The position numbers were made by a program, and so were the translations under genes. The notes below the pieces were generated by a model, which saw only the letters and a list, made by a program, of their open reading frames with translations, ran no database searches and had not been told where the DNA came from. A stretch of 64,000 bases of DNA, from contig CAMGYJ010000005.1 of the NCBI GenBank assembly GCA_946122785.1, forward strand, positions 65,856,200 to 65,920,199, read 5' to 3'. The stretch comes from Linum tenue (taxonomy: Eukaryota; Streptophyta; Magnoliopsida; Malpighiales; Linaceae). Shown piece by piece: positions 21,600-33,202 of the stretch. Each line of letters begins with the position of its first letter. Position 1 is the stretch's first letter.

Positions 21600-24336
21600 A
21601 AGTGTAGGATCAGGTGCCTTCAAGAGCGGATCCACATCGCTCTTGAGGTACAGATCCAACTCGACTTCGCCATCCGGCAAGATGCAAGCGAGTGAATACT
21701 CGGATGGCCAAGGCGGGGGCGGGACCAGCTCGTAGTGGTCTCCGGCTTTCTTTCGAGCAGGCTTAGCTGCCTGCAGTTTCGGCCGTCACTCCTCCTTGAT
21801 CTGTACTTTTGGTGATGGAGTGGTCAGGAGTGGCGGCAAAGGTGTGGGAGGCGGGTCCTGCAAAATAGGAAACACAGAAGGATACACGACAGACTCGTGC
21901 TCCTGGTGAGATACAATATGCAGAGGTGACGAAGCAGGTAGAGTATTAGCAATTGAAAACGTTATTCGCTCCTCGCCATCCCTCAAAACTAAGGTCCCAT
22001 CATGCACATCTATGAGAGCCTTGGCGGTGGCCAGGAAAGTCCTTCCCAGAATAAGGGGCACTTCTGTGTCCTCATTAATGTCCAAGACAACAAAATCCAC
22101 AGGATAATTGAATTTGCCAACCTTAACCAGAAGGTCTTCCACTATGCCCCTAGGATGCACTACAGATCGGTCAGCTAATTGAAGGGTCATCCTGGTAGCA
22201 CGGGGTTCACCTAGGCCTAGTTTCTTGAACAATTTATACGGCATAACATTGATACTAGCACCTAAATCCGCCAAGGACCTCTCTACATGCAATTTATCTA
22301 TAGAGCACGGGATAGTGAAACTACCTGGGTCCTTTTGCTTCTGTGGAAGCTTGTTCTGCAGAATAGCCGAGCACTCCTCGCTGAGCTCCACAGTGGCCAG
22401 CTCACTCAGCTTCTGCTTCTTCGAGAGAAGCTCTTTCAGAAACTTCGCATACCTAGGCATTTGAGATAGTGCCTCCAGGAAGGGCACTTGGACATTCAGC
22501 TTCCTAAGCATGGCCATGAAGTTTTCGAACTCTGCCTCCAGCCTGTCTCTGTGCAACCGCGTATGGAAGGGAAGTTTCGGGATATACTCCTTCACTACCG
22601 GTTGCGGCTTAGGTGCAGGCACCTCAACCTCCTTCTCTGCTTCTTTTTCAACTGCTGGAGACGATAAGGCAGGGGTCTCTCTCTCTTGTTCCCGAGCAGG
22701 TGGATCAACAGTCATCTTGCCACTACTGGTCATGATGGCATTGCAGTGCTCATTCGGTGTCTGCGGATGAGGGATGGTCTGCCCGGGTAGAGTACCAGGA
22801 GCCCTTTGAGCCACTGCCTGAGCCACGCTCCCCAGCTGGTCTGGATATCCTGCAAGACAGCCTGTGTGTTCCTCTGGCCAGCTTCAAGAGCCAGGAATTT
22901 ACCCGAGGCCTTTTCCATGAACTGCTCGATAGTGTTGAACTTCTGAGCACTAGAACTGGCGAGAGAACCCACCAAGTCCCGCAATTCAGCCATATGATCA
23001 TTCTGCACTGGGCAGCAGGGGCTGCACCTGGCTGCTGGAAAGGTCGCGACTGTGATTGAGCAGCATGCCCCTGCATGGGCTGATAAAGAGATTGTTCTTG
23101 CTGCTGGAATTGCCCCTGTCTGGGCTGATATGGTGGCCTCTGGAAGCCCGGTGGTCCCTGGGGGACTGGTGGTCTGGAATTTGCCCCACCCCAGGAGAAG
23201 TTAGGATGCTGGCGCCACCCCTCATTGTAAGTGTTACTGTAGGGGTCATTGCGCCTGACGTTATTGATGAAGTTCACCTGCTCCTGGGGTGTGGTTGATT
23301 CCTTCATCGCCTGGCAGTCTTCCACCGTGTGATGGGTGCTCTCGCACTAGTGGCAGAGCATCGCCTGCGGCTGTCCTGTACCTGCAATCAAACCAGAACG
23401 ATCGATAGCTGAAACCAGCTTCGATACCACCTGCACCAAATCAGATGACTGGGTGCCCACAGCATGCACACCCCGTCCTGGTGCTCGTCTCGATCTCCTA
23501 GCAGTTCCACAATCGTACCCGTTCTCCGCCATCTCCTCAAAGAGTTGATTCAACTGTGGCGGTGTTTTGGTCAGCCTATTCCCACCACAAACTGAGTCAA
23601 TCAGCTGCTTGTCCTCCGGGAAGAGGGCGTGATAGAAAGTGCCCACCTTGAAGGCATCATTGAAGCCATGATTTGGACACCTCAGGAAGAGACTGTTGTA
23701 TCTCTCCCAAGCATCCCTGATGGTCTCATCCTCATCCTGAGCAAAATGTGTGATTTGCTTCTGCAGGTTAGCTGTCTTGGATGGAGGATGGTAGCGGGTG
23801 AGGAACTTGTCCGCCAGGTTGGCGCACGTGGTGATAGAGCCCGGAGGTCGAGTGTCTAGCCACTCCTTGGCCTGCCCCTCCAGAGTCAATGGGAAGTACC
23901 TCAGCTGGATGGCATCTACTGGTACCCCATTGATCTTGATTCCATCGATGAGCTCGTGGAATCGCCTGAGATGTGATCGGGGGCACTCCCCCTCCTTACC
24001 ACGGAACATTACTGAACCGCGCAGCATGGTGATTAATGAGGTGCTCACCTCAAAATTGTTGGCTGGGACATGAGGTTGTTGAATGGGTGACCTCATGTCC
24101 GCAGCTCTAGCGGTCCAGTAGGATCCCATGGTCTGCTCCTCTGGATTGATCATATCCTGGTTCTCAGGATCAGCCATCTCTTCTTCTTCTTCTTCTTCTT
24201 CTTCTTCTTCTAACTGCAGCTGTGATAGCGCCTCCTCCGCAGCCAGTCGCGCCTTTAGAGCCTGCTTGAAGTTCCTGCAGGTTCGTTCAAGCTCCTGGTC
24301 TAATGGTAGTAGATCTCCCGACTGGCTACGGGTCAT
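21600..24336 (-). pseudogene. gag-ap: Gag-aspartic protease of element C, with integrase C-terminal remnant
   Basis: Gag starts MTRSQSGDLLPL at 24336. A Glu-rich run is encoded by a TTC/TCT microsatellite (24179-24211). The capsid region (RYHPPSKTANLQKQITHF) follows, then a knuckle in which TAG (23347-23349) replaces the Trp seen in A and E, a Gln/Pro-rich linker with a frameshift near 23000, and the protease (LADLGASINVMPYKLF). A TGA replaces Trp at about 21786. Beyond it the frame continues with GDHYELVPPP and WPSEYSLACILPDG to about 21600, the integrase-end remnant also seen in A. Confidence 0.83.
24179..24211. repeat. (TCT/TTC)n microsatellite coding a Glu run in Gag C
   Basis: Ten or more TTC units on the plus strand read as consecutive GAA/GAG codons on the minus strand. 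The equivalent place in element E is shorter (about 63437-63449). Confidence 0.85.
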
Positions 24337-24456
24337 GCACTGCCTGAACACAATCAGCAGAAGCAACCCGTGAAGGCACACAGGTGGAAGAGATAAAATG
24401 CAATAAAGAAAAAGCTAGAGTAACGAATTCTCACGTTTCCCCAATAACCTAGAGGC

Positions 24457-24474
24457 TCCCCGGCAACGGCGCCA
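24457..24474 (-). other. Primer-binding site of element C
   Basis: The reverse complement is TGGCGCCGTTGCCGGGGA. Six bases on, TGACACACCAAAACAC (24481) begins an LTR3 end that breaks off after about 20 bases. Confidence 0.9.
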
Positions 24475-24498
24475 AAAACTTGACACACCAAAACACAA

Positions 24499-25558
24499 CA
24501 CCATGGAGGAAACCGCACGGCGAGGAAGGTGCTCCAGTCGGCTTTTACTGGCCCATGCTCTTCAAGGATGCAGACGCCTTCGCACGCAGGTGCGACCGAT
24601 GCCAGAGGTCAGGTAACATCTCTGTCCGTGATGAGATGCCCCAGAATGTGTTTATAACTTGTGAAATTTTTGATGTCTGGGGTATCGACTTCATGGGCCC
24701 CTTCCCTCCATCTTTTGGCAATACCTATATTCTGGTTGTTGTTGACTACGTCTCTAGGTGGGCTGAGGCGCAAGCTTTGCCCACTAATGATGTAGACGTG
24801 TTTGTGGTTTTCTGAAGCAGCTATTCTCCCGGTTCGGGACACCTAGAGCCATCATAAGCGATCGAGGCACCCATTTCCAGGGCCAATTTGATAAACTACT
24901 GTCTCGCTATGGTGTGACGCACAAGGTGTCCATGGCCTATCATTCCCAGACCAGTGGCCAGGCCGAGCTGACGAACTGGGAGCTCAAGCGGATCCTGGAG
25001 AAGATGGTGGATCAGTCCCGCAAGGATTGGTCCACCAAGCTCGATGATGCTCTCTAGGCGTATCGCACTACCTACAAGACACCCATTGGTACTTCACCGT
25101 ACCGGCTTGTCTATGGAAAGGCATGCCATCTGCCCGTGGAGGTAGAGCACAAGGCCATCTGGGCCCTTAAGCTGCTAAATCTAGATGTTAGTGTTGCAGG
25201 TGTTGAGCGAAAAATGCAGATGTTGGAGCTGGAAGAGTGGCGCTACCACGCCTATGAGAACACCAGGTTGTACAAGGAGCGCACTAAGCGCCTGCACGAT
25301 GCCCGGTTGCGGGGTCCGAAAGAGTTCCAGGTTGGTGATCGAGTTCTCCTCTATAACTCTCGCCTGAAGCTCTTTCCCGCAAAGCTCCATTCCCGGTGGT
25401 CTGGACCGTTCACGGTCACACAGGTGTTCCCATATGGCACAATTGAGATTGCCAACCCGCAAACTGAGCCGTTTAAAGTGAATGGCCATCGTCTCAAGCT
25501 CTACCTGGGAGACGAGGTCGAACGTGCGGAGTTGGTGGTGGAACTCGCGGACTCTTAG
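24499..25558 (+). pseudogene. Integrase of element G (5'-truncated, with frameshift and stop)
   Basis: It encodes [44 protein letters not shown], a frameshift near 24795, [19 protein letters not shown] and then the Glu-containing block in [18 protein letters not shown] at 25055-25057 replaces the Trp of D. The C-terminal module ([38 protein letters not shown]) is intact to the stop at 25558. Confidence 0.87.
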
Positions 25559-25796
25559 TTCCGCCATGGGCGTTCAGCTAAAAGACGGTAAAGAAGCGCT
25601 TGTAGGGAGGCAAGCCCACCACGGTTTGCATTTCTTTTTCACTTTTTTCTGAGTTTTTGTGTCGTGTCGAGTCAGTTGCATGTCTGTAATGAAGTTCGGT
25701 CGTCTTGTATGCCTTGATTAGGTGTTTTCGTGCAGGAGAGGTTGAAATTTTGGGCGAATGAGATTTTTGGCCGAATTGGGGGAAATACCTGGTCGT

Positions 25797-26162
25797 GGGC
25801 CAAAATACCCGACCGGGTATTTTTGGTCCACGATCGGGGCCCCCTCTGTTTCTCGGGGGAAAAAAGGGAAATACCCGACATCGTCCCAAAAATACCCGAC
25901 CGGGTATTTTTGGTTCAAGACCGGGGATTCCCAAATGCCTTGAACGCTGCGTTTAAAAAAAAATCCCCGACCTCGTCCCAAAATTACCCAACCGGGTAAT
26001 TTTGGTTCGAGGCTGGGGATTTTCAAGGCCTTGCACGCTGCGTTTCACAAAATACCCGACCGGGTATTTTTGGCTCAAGGCCGGGTATATTGGTCCATTC
26101 GATACGCTGCGTTTAGCAACCCCCGGTCGAGGAATCAAAAATACCCGACCAGGGATTTTTCC
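25797..26162 (+). promoter_or_regulatory. AATACCCGACCGGGTATT palindrome array in the linker of element G
   Basis: At least five copies or near copies of AATACCCGACCGGGTATT occur, interleaved with related ATCCCCGAC/GGTCGGGGAT half sites and extended outer arms (for example CCAAAAATACCCG...TTTTTGG). The array lies between the pol stop and the TATTTAAA box. The 3' LTR of the same element has the same motif type. Confidence 0.8.
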
Positions 26163-26260
26163 TATTTAAAGGAAACCCCCGGTCATTTCTCTCTCTACCC
26201 TCATTTTTTCCAAAATTCCTCCTCTCTCTTCTCTCAAAACCTCTCCCCTCTCTCCTCTTG
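26163..26260 (+). promoter_or_regulatory. Putative internal promoter for ORF3 in element G
   Basis: TATTTAAA (26163-26170) is followed at 26188-26260 by a pyrimidine-rich leader (TTTCTCTCTCTACCCTC and on). That order, a TATA box with a Y-patch about 30 bases downstream, is typical of plant core promoters. The same arrangement is at 44603-44700 in D. Confidence 0.55.
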
Positions 26261-26406
26261 GGCCGCCTCTCCTCCGCCGCCGCCGGTCATTTTCCGGCGA
26301 CTCGCCGGCCATTTTCCGGCGAGCCTCCCAGACGATTTTTTTGGCTCCCTCTCGCGTCCCTCACCCCTTCCTCGTGTCCTAGCTATAGTTTTACTTGCGT
26401 TTCCAG

Positions 26407-28083
26407 GTGTGTTTCTTGTTACTTACTTGTTTCATGGAAAATCGAACTGTAGATTGGAGGACCGAGAACTGTGTTTGCTTACCTGATCTAGAGTAGGGTG
26501 AGGGATGTTGACACGCCAAAACACAACACCAAACTGCGACCAAGTGTAATCGCAGTCCGGGAATGCAGTAACAGGCAAGTTCTATTATCAACCCGGGGTC
26601 TAGATCTACTGCTTACTCCGTGATTGTCTATTATCTAGCCAACTAATTCGATTGATTGTTGTTTAAAGCAAAAGCAGTAAGAAAGCAGGAAATGGTTCGG
26701 TTTTCAAAAGCAGGTAAGAGTCACTCGGGAATGAGTCCCCCTAGCCCCTTAGTTAGGTTCAATGGTAATTCCCCTGGGTTGATTCATTGTTGATTAGACT
26801 GCGGAAGATCCGACAGTAGCTTGGAATCTCTTAAGCTGACCAAGCCCTCTCAGTCTAACTACCCGGCAGACGACTAGTCTTCACCGGGATAGAAAGCTGA
26901 AGCAATAAGCACAGAACTCCACTACTGGAATTGAATTCCAGTACAAAGCAGTAAACTAGCTAACTCTCGTATAGCCAATCTCCTACTATCGAATGAAGAG
27001 GCTCTAACAACCTAATCAGATTCTATCTATCTCAGGTTGCAGCAGAAATCGAGAAAAGCTGATCAGACTTCAAACAATTCAATAAACATGCATCATTCGA
27101 TTAAAATCAAACAGTATAATCATCCCAAGTTATTACAGTCAAATCCCTAACACAAGGAACTAGGGTTCTTCATACCCAAGTGAGAGAAAGGTTCTACTCC
27201 ATAGAGAGAGAGGAGAAAACAGTAATCGGAGTAGTCATACTCATAATGATGAGGAAAATCTGCTCCGGGATGATGATTTCCACTCCTATAACGATCTCCA
27301 AGCTCGATTCGATGAAACCCAGCTCCAAGATAGCTTCTAGGATGTGTTCTTCGTACTTTCTCTCTCTAGGGCTCTGTTTTTGCTCTCAAAATCCGATTCT
27401 CTCACTTTTGACTCGAAATTGGCTGAAAAACCAGAATTTCCCGACTCACACGGGCAGGCCACACGGCCGTGTGGCTCACCCATTTGGCCGTATGAGTCGA
27501 AACGCAGCGTACCATTATGTTGGCCTTCAGCCATCCCACACGGCCAGGGTTGCACGGCCGTGGGGATTTCCTGGGTTGCCCGTGTTTGCTCTCGGCGAAA
27601 GTCACACGGCCACAATTGCAACTTGCACGGCCGTGTGGTACCCAGGACTGCCCGTGTGGCTTCCTTAGAACCTCGCCATGCGTCCGATCTTCATCCAATC
27701 GACCCCAAACTCACTCCCAAGCCTCCATTCACGTACTAGGACCTGAAATATCACAACCAAGCACAACCTTGCTGAAATCGGCCTAAAACACGATAATCAA
27801 CACCACAAACGGTGTAAGAGTAGGGGTAAAAACATGTGTAAATAACGGTCTATCAGATGCCTTGAGCATGCATGGATTTATATGTGGTATATGTGCTGCC
27901 CGTGTACTTATTGTGGTTGGTTCTGTGGTCTTGCCTTGATTCCGGTTGAGTTGATTGCGATTCAACCGGCTGTGCTTAACTGTTAGCCTAGGTGAGCCTT
28001 GAGTGTGGGGGAAGTGATGAACCCATACTGTTGGTCCTGACGAAATTTTTCTTGGTTCCACCTTTGGTTTGTTGATTTTGCAG
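26407..28083 (+). other. Putative leader intron before ORF3 of element G (contains a solo LTR)
   Basis: TTTCCAG|GTGTGT at 26407 is a good plant donor. GATTTTGCAG ending at 28083 is a good acceptor, four bases before the ORF3 ATG. Without the solo LTR and its five-base duplication the intron would be 325 bp, against 327 bp in D. Splicing is inferred only. Confidence 0.5.
26509..27855 (-). repeat. Solo LTR3 inserted in element G
   Basis: It has complete 1347-bp TG...CA ends, minus orientation, and no internal region. The flanks GATGT and GATGC differ by one base, a nearly intact five-base duplication. The unoccupied site survives in element D at about 44930-44945 (GAGGGATG followed by CTTGAGC). 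The palindrome array at 27449-27655 is of the ACACGGCCGTGT type. Confidence 0.9.
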
Positions 28084-28087
28084 GACC

Positions 28088-29541
28088 ATGTCCCTCAACC
28101 ATCCCTTTGTGCAGGGTCTGCGCCTGCACCGGGATTACGTGGACCAGTTCCGCAAGGTGATTCGGGGGAAACTGGAGCGCCACCACCACCTCGAGTGGGC
28201 CGTGTTCGAGCAGCTCCACTGCATGCAGGAGCTCAGCGCCGCCATCAGTCACCGCGATTGGCGGACGTTGCTTACCATAGATGAGCCCACCTACACAGAG
28301 CTGGTGTGGGAGTTCTACACCACGTTTAAGTACGACAGCAAGAAGCCTCGGGACTCCTATGCAGTGACGTTAAGGCTGGGTGGCCGCCCCCGGGAGCTGA
28401 CCATTGACGGGTTGGCCTATGCCTTGGGGATTGAGTACCACCCGTTCGATGGCCACGAGGTCGAGATCCCGAACCCGACCGACTGGGACCAGGACGAGTT
28501 CTACCGCCATGCAGCCAGGCACGCCCATCGGTATGACTTCTTCGAGGCCGGCCAGACCTACGTCAGCACCCTCAAGCCGGAGTGGCACATTCTGAACCTG
28601 CTGATCACCCGCTCCATCGTCCCCAACGCCACCGGCTCGCATAAGATTCCGAAGCGGGTGTTGTATGCCATGTACTCGAGGGGGGATCCGGAGCACATGC
28701 TCCACTTGGTTCTTTCGTGGCCACCACCTTCTCCCGGTGCCACGGGAAACCCACCCATCTCTTCTGTGGCCCCCTGATCACCCGATTGGCGCGCCATTTC
28801 GGCATCAGCTTCCAGGGACTTCAGGATGCTTCTGCACAGGGCGGCCCCACCCCCCTCAGCCGGGACGTGCTCCACAGTGCACGCCTCCTGGCCACTGATG
28901 ACATCCGTACCTGGGTGGATGGGCTTTCTATGCCCCCTGAGGAGGTTGTGGATCTTGATGAGCACGAGGAGGATGCTGACTACTCCGATGAGGAGGAGGA
29001 TGAGGAGGATGATGATGATGACGGGGTTATGGATGCCGATGAGCCGGAGCCCCAGCTCTCTCCACCAGGGGACCTTCAGCCTCGACGGAGACCGGTGCGG
29101 GGCGAGTCCTCCTCTGGTCCTTCTGGTCCGTCGATGGCTTCTGGCCCGTCGATGGACTTCTTCACCGAGCAGTTCCAGCAGATGGGGCTCCAGTTCCAGC
29201 AGCTCGGTCTTCAGAACCAGCAGCTCATGGACCATCAGGTTCAGTTCTACCAGCAGTATTCGGCCCACCAGGCCGAGTACCGGTCCAGGCTGGCGGGAGT
29301 TGACGAGCGCCTTGGCCGCTTGGAGACCCATATGGGAGTCACTAGTGCTCTCATGGAGCGGGAGAGAGATCGTGGACGCCGACTGATGGAGTACTCGGAG
29401 CACCTGCTCCAGGCTTGTCACCCTCCAGAGGAGCACCACTGGACCACCCGGTGGACTCATTCCCCACCACACCCACCACCGGAGGATGGAGACGACGACC
29501 TTATGAACCAGATCGACTTCACCGGTCTCGGCGGGCCTTAG
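28088..29541 (+). pseudogene. ORF3 of element G (Athila third open frame; one frameshift)
   Basis: The start MSLNHPFVQGLRLHRDY lies four bases after the putative splice acceptor. The first frame runs to about 28715 and shares with D the blocks HHHLEWAVFEQLHCM, RDWRTLLTIDEPT, ELVWEFYTTF, GLAYALGIEYHPFD and SIVPNATGSHKIPKRV. A one-base deletion near 28710 shifts it into the frame 28717-29541, with PTHLFCGPLITRLARHF, an acidic run (DEEEDEEDDDDD), an Arg/Pro stretch and a Gln-rich tail (FQQMGLQFQQLGLQNQQ). I see no signal peptide or hydrophobic membrane segment, so an envelope role is not supported. The length fits the Athila ORF family, whose function is unknown. Confidence 0.75.
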
Positions 29542-30755
29542 GGCATGTTTTGAGTGTTTTTGTCTTTGTCAGCTTGCAAACTGTTTTGTGTCGGTTTTGT
29601 TTTTTCTTTTTGGATGCTGTACTATTGGGCTGACCATTGGACCTAACATATGTGTTTGAGCTCTTTGGTTTCCTTTAGCTGTGCCTGTGTTCCCGACTGG
29701 TCCTCACTCCAGTCCGTTTCATGCCGACTGGTCCATTTCCAGTCTCCTGCAGTCTGTGCACACCGGTAACATCGTTCCCCTTTCCTTCCCTCTTCTCCAT
29801 TGAGGGCAATGTCGATCTTAAGTGTGGGGGGGGGGATGTTTATCTTTTGACTGCATTAGATCTGTTTGTGTGTTTGGAGCCTAGTCCACTGTCCAAATTT
29901 TTAAATTTGAGGGCTCCAATTACGTGTTTCCTTGCAATTGCCTGCTCAGATGCTTTGAATTGACAGTCTCTGTAGTAATGTGCAACCTAGGGAGGTAGTG
30001 TAGCACTATGGAGGATGTTGATGCATTTAAGAAATCTCATTTCTTCTTCATATTGTGTTGGTTGATTGAATGAATTAGTGATCTTAGGACCCTTGAATTG
30101 TGTGGTGTTGTGGACTCTCTGCCTGTCATGGACTCTTGTATCATGTTTTGAAAATAACAGGTGCTCGAAAATGTGCTTTAAAATAACGTCTCCCGTGCGA
30201 ATAGGGCGAAAGTGTGTAAGGGGAGACGGGAATCCGTTCCCAATTTCCACCTACTACCTCCAGCCCCCTTACATGTCTTTCCCCCGCACGAGGCTCGAGA
30301 CACCCGCTCCTGGCATGGCCGGTAAGAGCCGGGCTCCCGCAAAACCTTTGCTAGGTGGGAGCCCCCGTTTTCTGAAAAACAGGTTGGAACCCTTGAAAAA
30401 GAAAGAAAAAAAGAAAAACAGAAAAACAAGCAAAAAGAAGAAAGAAAGGGGTTCCAACCATCTTCAAGAAGAAAATCGAGCACCTTGAAAAAAAATGTGA
30501 GTCCATGATCTTTTGTTTTTGAGAGTCTCTTCATCCACGATTCATTTTTCCTCTGTTCACTATTTACCATGATGCCGACTCGAGACTAGCGTTCTCGCCG
30601 AAGAAGCTATGAGATGACTTGTGCGTCGGTTGACCTCGCAAGCTGCTAAATGATCAAGGAAGTCCTCCACCTACGATCGGGGTTGTTTGTTGCTATAGAG
30701 GTCTGGAGAGTTGCATTGGTTTGAGTTAGGTTTGCTTGGGGACAAACAAACGGTT
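29542..30755 (+). other. 3' noncoding region of element G
   Basis: It contains CATTGAGGGCAATGTCG with a CTTAAGTGTGGGGG tract (29798-29836), the TTGGAGCC/GGCTCCAA dyad (29874-29919), GGGCTCCC/GGGAGCCC (30331-30364), and GGTTGGAACCC/GGGTTCCAACC (30382-30459) around a long A/G tract. A pre-tract hairpin with one mismatch lies at 30730-30751. No gene is present. Confidence 0.75.
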
Positions 30756-30770
30756 AAGTGTGGGGGAGTT
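30756..30770 (+). other. Polypurine tract of element G
   Basis: AAGTGTGGGGGAGTT ends directly at the TGATAGACCG start of the 3' LTR. Confidence 0.88.
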
Positions 30771-31925
30771 TGATAGACCGATAATTACACATGTTTTCAC
30801 CCCTATTCTGAAGCCGTTTGAGATGTGGATTCTCGTGTTTTAAGCCGATTTCACGCTAGGGTGTGTGTTTATGTAATATTTCAGGACCCAGCGTTGGAAT
30901 CGAGGCGGAGAAACAAATTCTGTTTCGAAAGGAGCGAAGTTGAGACGAAGTGGGCTGCAGGAGGAAAATACCCGGTCAAATGGCCAAATACCCGACCGGG
31001 TATTTATTATTTTGGGGCGCCCGAGAATCAGAGAGGGGCCCGGGCAGAAGGCTTAAATCCCCGGTAGGGGATTATTGAGGCGGACCGGGGATTTTCCCTT
31101 CATTGATACGCGCGTTTTGGATAATACCCGGTCGAGACCCAAAATACCCGACCGGGTATTTCGACCGGGTATCGCGACAGGCAGCCAATTTAAGGAAGAA
31201 GAAGGCCAACATTCAAGGGTTCGGAGTTTTTGAGAGATAGAGCGATTCCTAGAGAGAGAAAGCGACGAACCAGAGTTCCCAAGTGCCATAGCTTGATCTT
31301 TATCACCATTGGATCCCGGCTTGAGTTTGGAGAAGTGCTGATTAAACGTCCAGGAGCAGAAATCCATCTTCACAGTATGATTTCAGCGTCTGAATCTGCT
31401 TTTGCTTCTTTCTCTATGGAGTAGTTTCCCCATTCATCTGGGTATGGAGAACCCTAGATTTGTATGCTAGGTCTGATTGTATGAACCCAAGTACAAAGTT
31501 TATGATTGATTATATTCGATTGAGGTTTGAATGATTGAATGACTTGAATCCTGATCAAATTCCTGTTGTTTCTGCTTTGACCTAGAAGGAGAATATCTGC
31601 CTAGGTTGATAGAGTATCCTTAATCGAATGTAGTGAATTGGCGACTTTAGTCGAGGAGCCAATTCGCTATTCTGTACTGAATTCAATTCGGTACTGGAGG
31701 TTTTGTTCGTTAGGGCCTCAATCTGTTTACTAACAACCGTTTAACTTGCTTTGCGTTTTTGTTTGTTTGGATCTGTACTAAAAGTTCACTGCTAGATAAC
31801 TAGAATTCACCGAGTAGTCATCAAATCTAGGACCCGGGTTGACATTAAAACCCAAACCCGCTATACTACGCTTTAGGAAGTGGTTATGCTTGGCCATTTT
31901 CTAGAGTGACAGTAGGAGTGAGTCA
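30771..31925 (+). repeat. 3' LTR of element G (LTR1 family, internally deleted)
   Basis: Its ends are TGATAGACCG and GAGTGAGTCA. At 1155 bp it is about 190 bp short. The gap lies at about 31730, where CTGTTTACT is joined to AACAACCGTTTAAC. The palindrome array at 30967-31182 is of the AATACCCGACCGGGTATT type. Confidence 0.9.
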
Positions 31926-33202
31926 GTTTTGTTATTTGATTTTAGAGTCAATAACTCAACCTTTGTGAGATTTTGTGTGGTGTTTGTGTTCTGATTACTC
32001 TCTCTTCCTGGAATGCACCGCCTGACCCTTCCATCATCATTCAACCTTGATCTGGTAACTTCGTTCTACCCTCCTTATCTTTCCTCCATTGAGGACAATG
32101 TCGTGCTTAAGTGTGGGGGGATGTTCGATTATGTATGCGGTTGAATGTTTGGTTGTTTGTGTGCTTGGAGCCTAGTTTACTGTCCAAATTTTGAAATTTG
32201 AGGGCTCCAAGTACGTGTTTCCTTGCAAATTACCTGCTCAGTATGCTTTGAATTGACAGTCTCTATAGTAATGTGCAACCTAGGGAGGTAGTGTAGCACT
32301 ATGGAGGATGTTGAAGTATAAGATTTTTCCTATCTAGCTCTCTGCTATGCCAGTTGATTTTGTGAATTAGTGGAGCTAAGACCGTTGAATTCATGTGGTA
32401 ATGGTGACTCTATTTGGATTGTGTTATGCACTCGTGTATCGAACAGGGTGCTTATGTGGGAAATGAAAAGCAGTTGGTCCTCCATGTCGAAATCATCAAA
32501 AATCTTAAACATGGGGTAAGCCCAACGTGTGTGGCACCGTTCATTGCACAAAATCGGGTTTTGGAGGATATTTTAGTGATCCTTAGTGGGGTACTCCTAC
32601 AAGGTGAAGCTAAGATGTCTCTAGTACAAGTAAAACTTCCACCCGTTGAACGGTTTGCCTACTTGAGGATGTGTTTTTAAGGGCACGGATAGAGCTTCCG
32701 ACCCCCCTTAATTTCATTGACCCTCCATACGAGTTGAGGGAAAGGAGTTAAAAGAAGTACTCTGGCGAGCGCCAGATGTACAGAAAATACTCTTGCTCGA
32801 CTAATAAGGGTCGACCGTGCAAAAGACTGCAGTTGGAACCCCACCAAATGAAAGAAAAAAAAAATGTAAATGAAAGTGATAAAAAGGGGTTCCAACGGTG
32901 AAATGAAGTGAAAGAGCACCCCGGTACAACGAGTCCTTGGTTGTGAATGGTGTGAGTCCCTTTATCCATGAACTGGCTGTCTTACTTCCACTTCTTCTCA
33001 TGATCCTGGCTTGAGTCTAGTACTCACATTGAGAGAGATAGGGGACGTCTTAGAAGACCAGTTGACCTCGTAAGTTGCTATATGATCTAGGAAATCCTCT
33101 ACCGAAGATCGGGGTTTTTTGTTGCTATAGAGGTCTGGAGAGCTGCATTGGTTTGAGTTAGATTTGCTTGGGGACAAGCAAACGGTTAAGTGTGGGGGAA
33201 TT
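31926..33202 (+). other. 3' noncoding region and polypurine tract of element H
   Basis: It holds CATTGAGGACAATGTCG with CTTAAGTGTGGGGGG (about 32091-32121), the CTTGGAGCC/GGCTCCAAG dyad (32164-32212), GTTGGAACCCC/GGGGTTCCAAC (about 32834-32895) around an A-rich tract, the GTTTGCTTG/CAAGCAAAC hairpin (about 33162-33183) and the final tract AAGTGTGGGGGAAT ending at the LTR2 start. No gene was recognised. The frame 32414-32680 shows no family features. Confidence 0.7.

Larger units (their letters stand above)
21254..24503 (-). mobile_element. Element C: Gag-AP-type Athila element, truncated at both ends
   Basis: On the minus strand there is an LTR3 stub (24481-24503), primer site, Gag-AP with integrase tail remnant, and a linker with CACGGCCGTG palindromes. 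The 3' noncoding region and 3' LTR are missing. Its gene order matches element A, although the LTR family differs. Confidence 0.82.
24499..31925 (+). mobile_element. Element G: 5'-truncated Athila-type element with ORF3 and 3' LTR
   Basis: It begins inside integrase, directly against the LTR3 stub of element C. It continues through the integrase end, a palindromic linker, a putative internal promoter and leader intron (now holding a solo LTR3), ORF3, the 3' noncoding region, polypurine tract and 3' LTR (30771-31925). It ends inside the 3' noncoding region of element H. Confidence 0.85.

Noticed and set aside
25953..26138. Small frames within the AATACCCG arrays (25578-26138, 34535-34929, 44279-44723)
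   Set aside because: They are translations of palindromic repeats, open on both strands, and differ with every unit change.
28370..29472. Long minus-strand frames opposite ORF3 (28558-29472, 28370-28705, 45412-45957)
   Set aside because: They mirror the ORF3 coding strand. The plus-strand product is conserved between D and G and carries the domain features.
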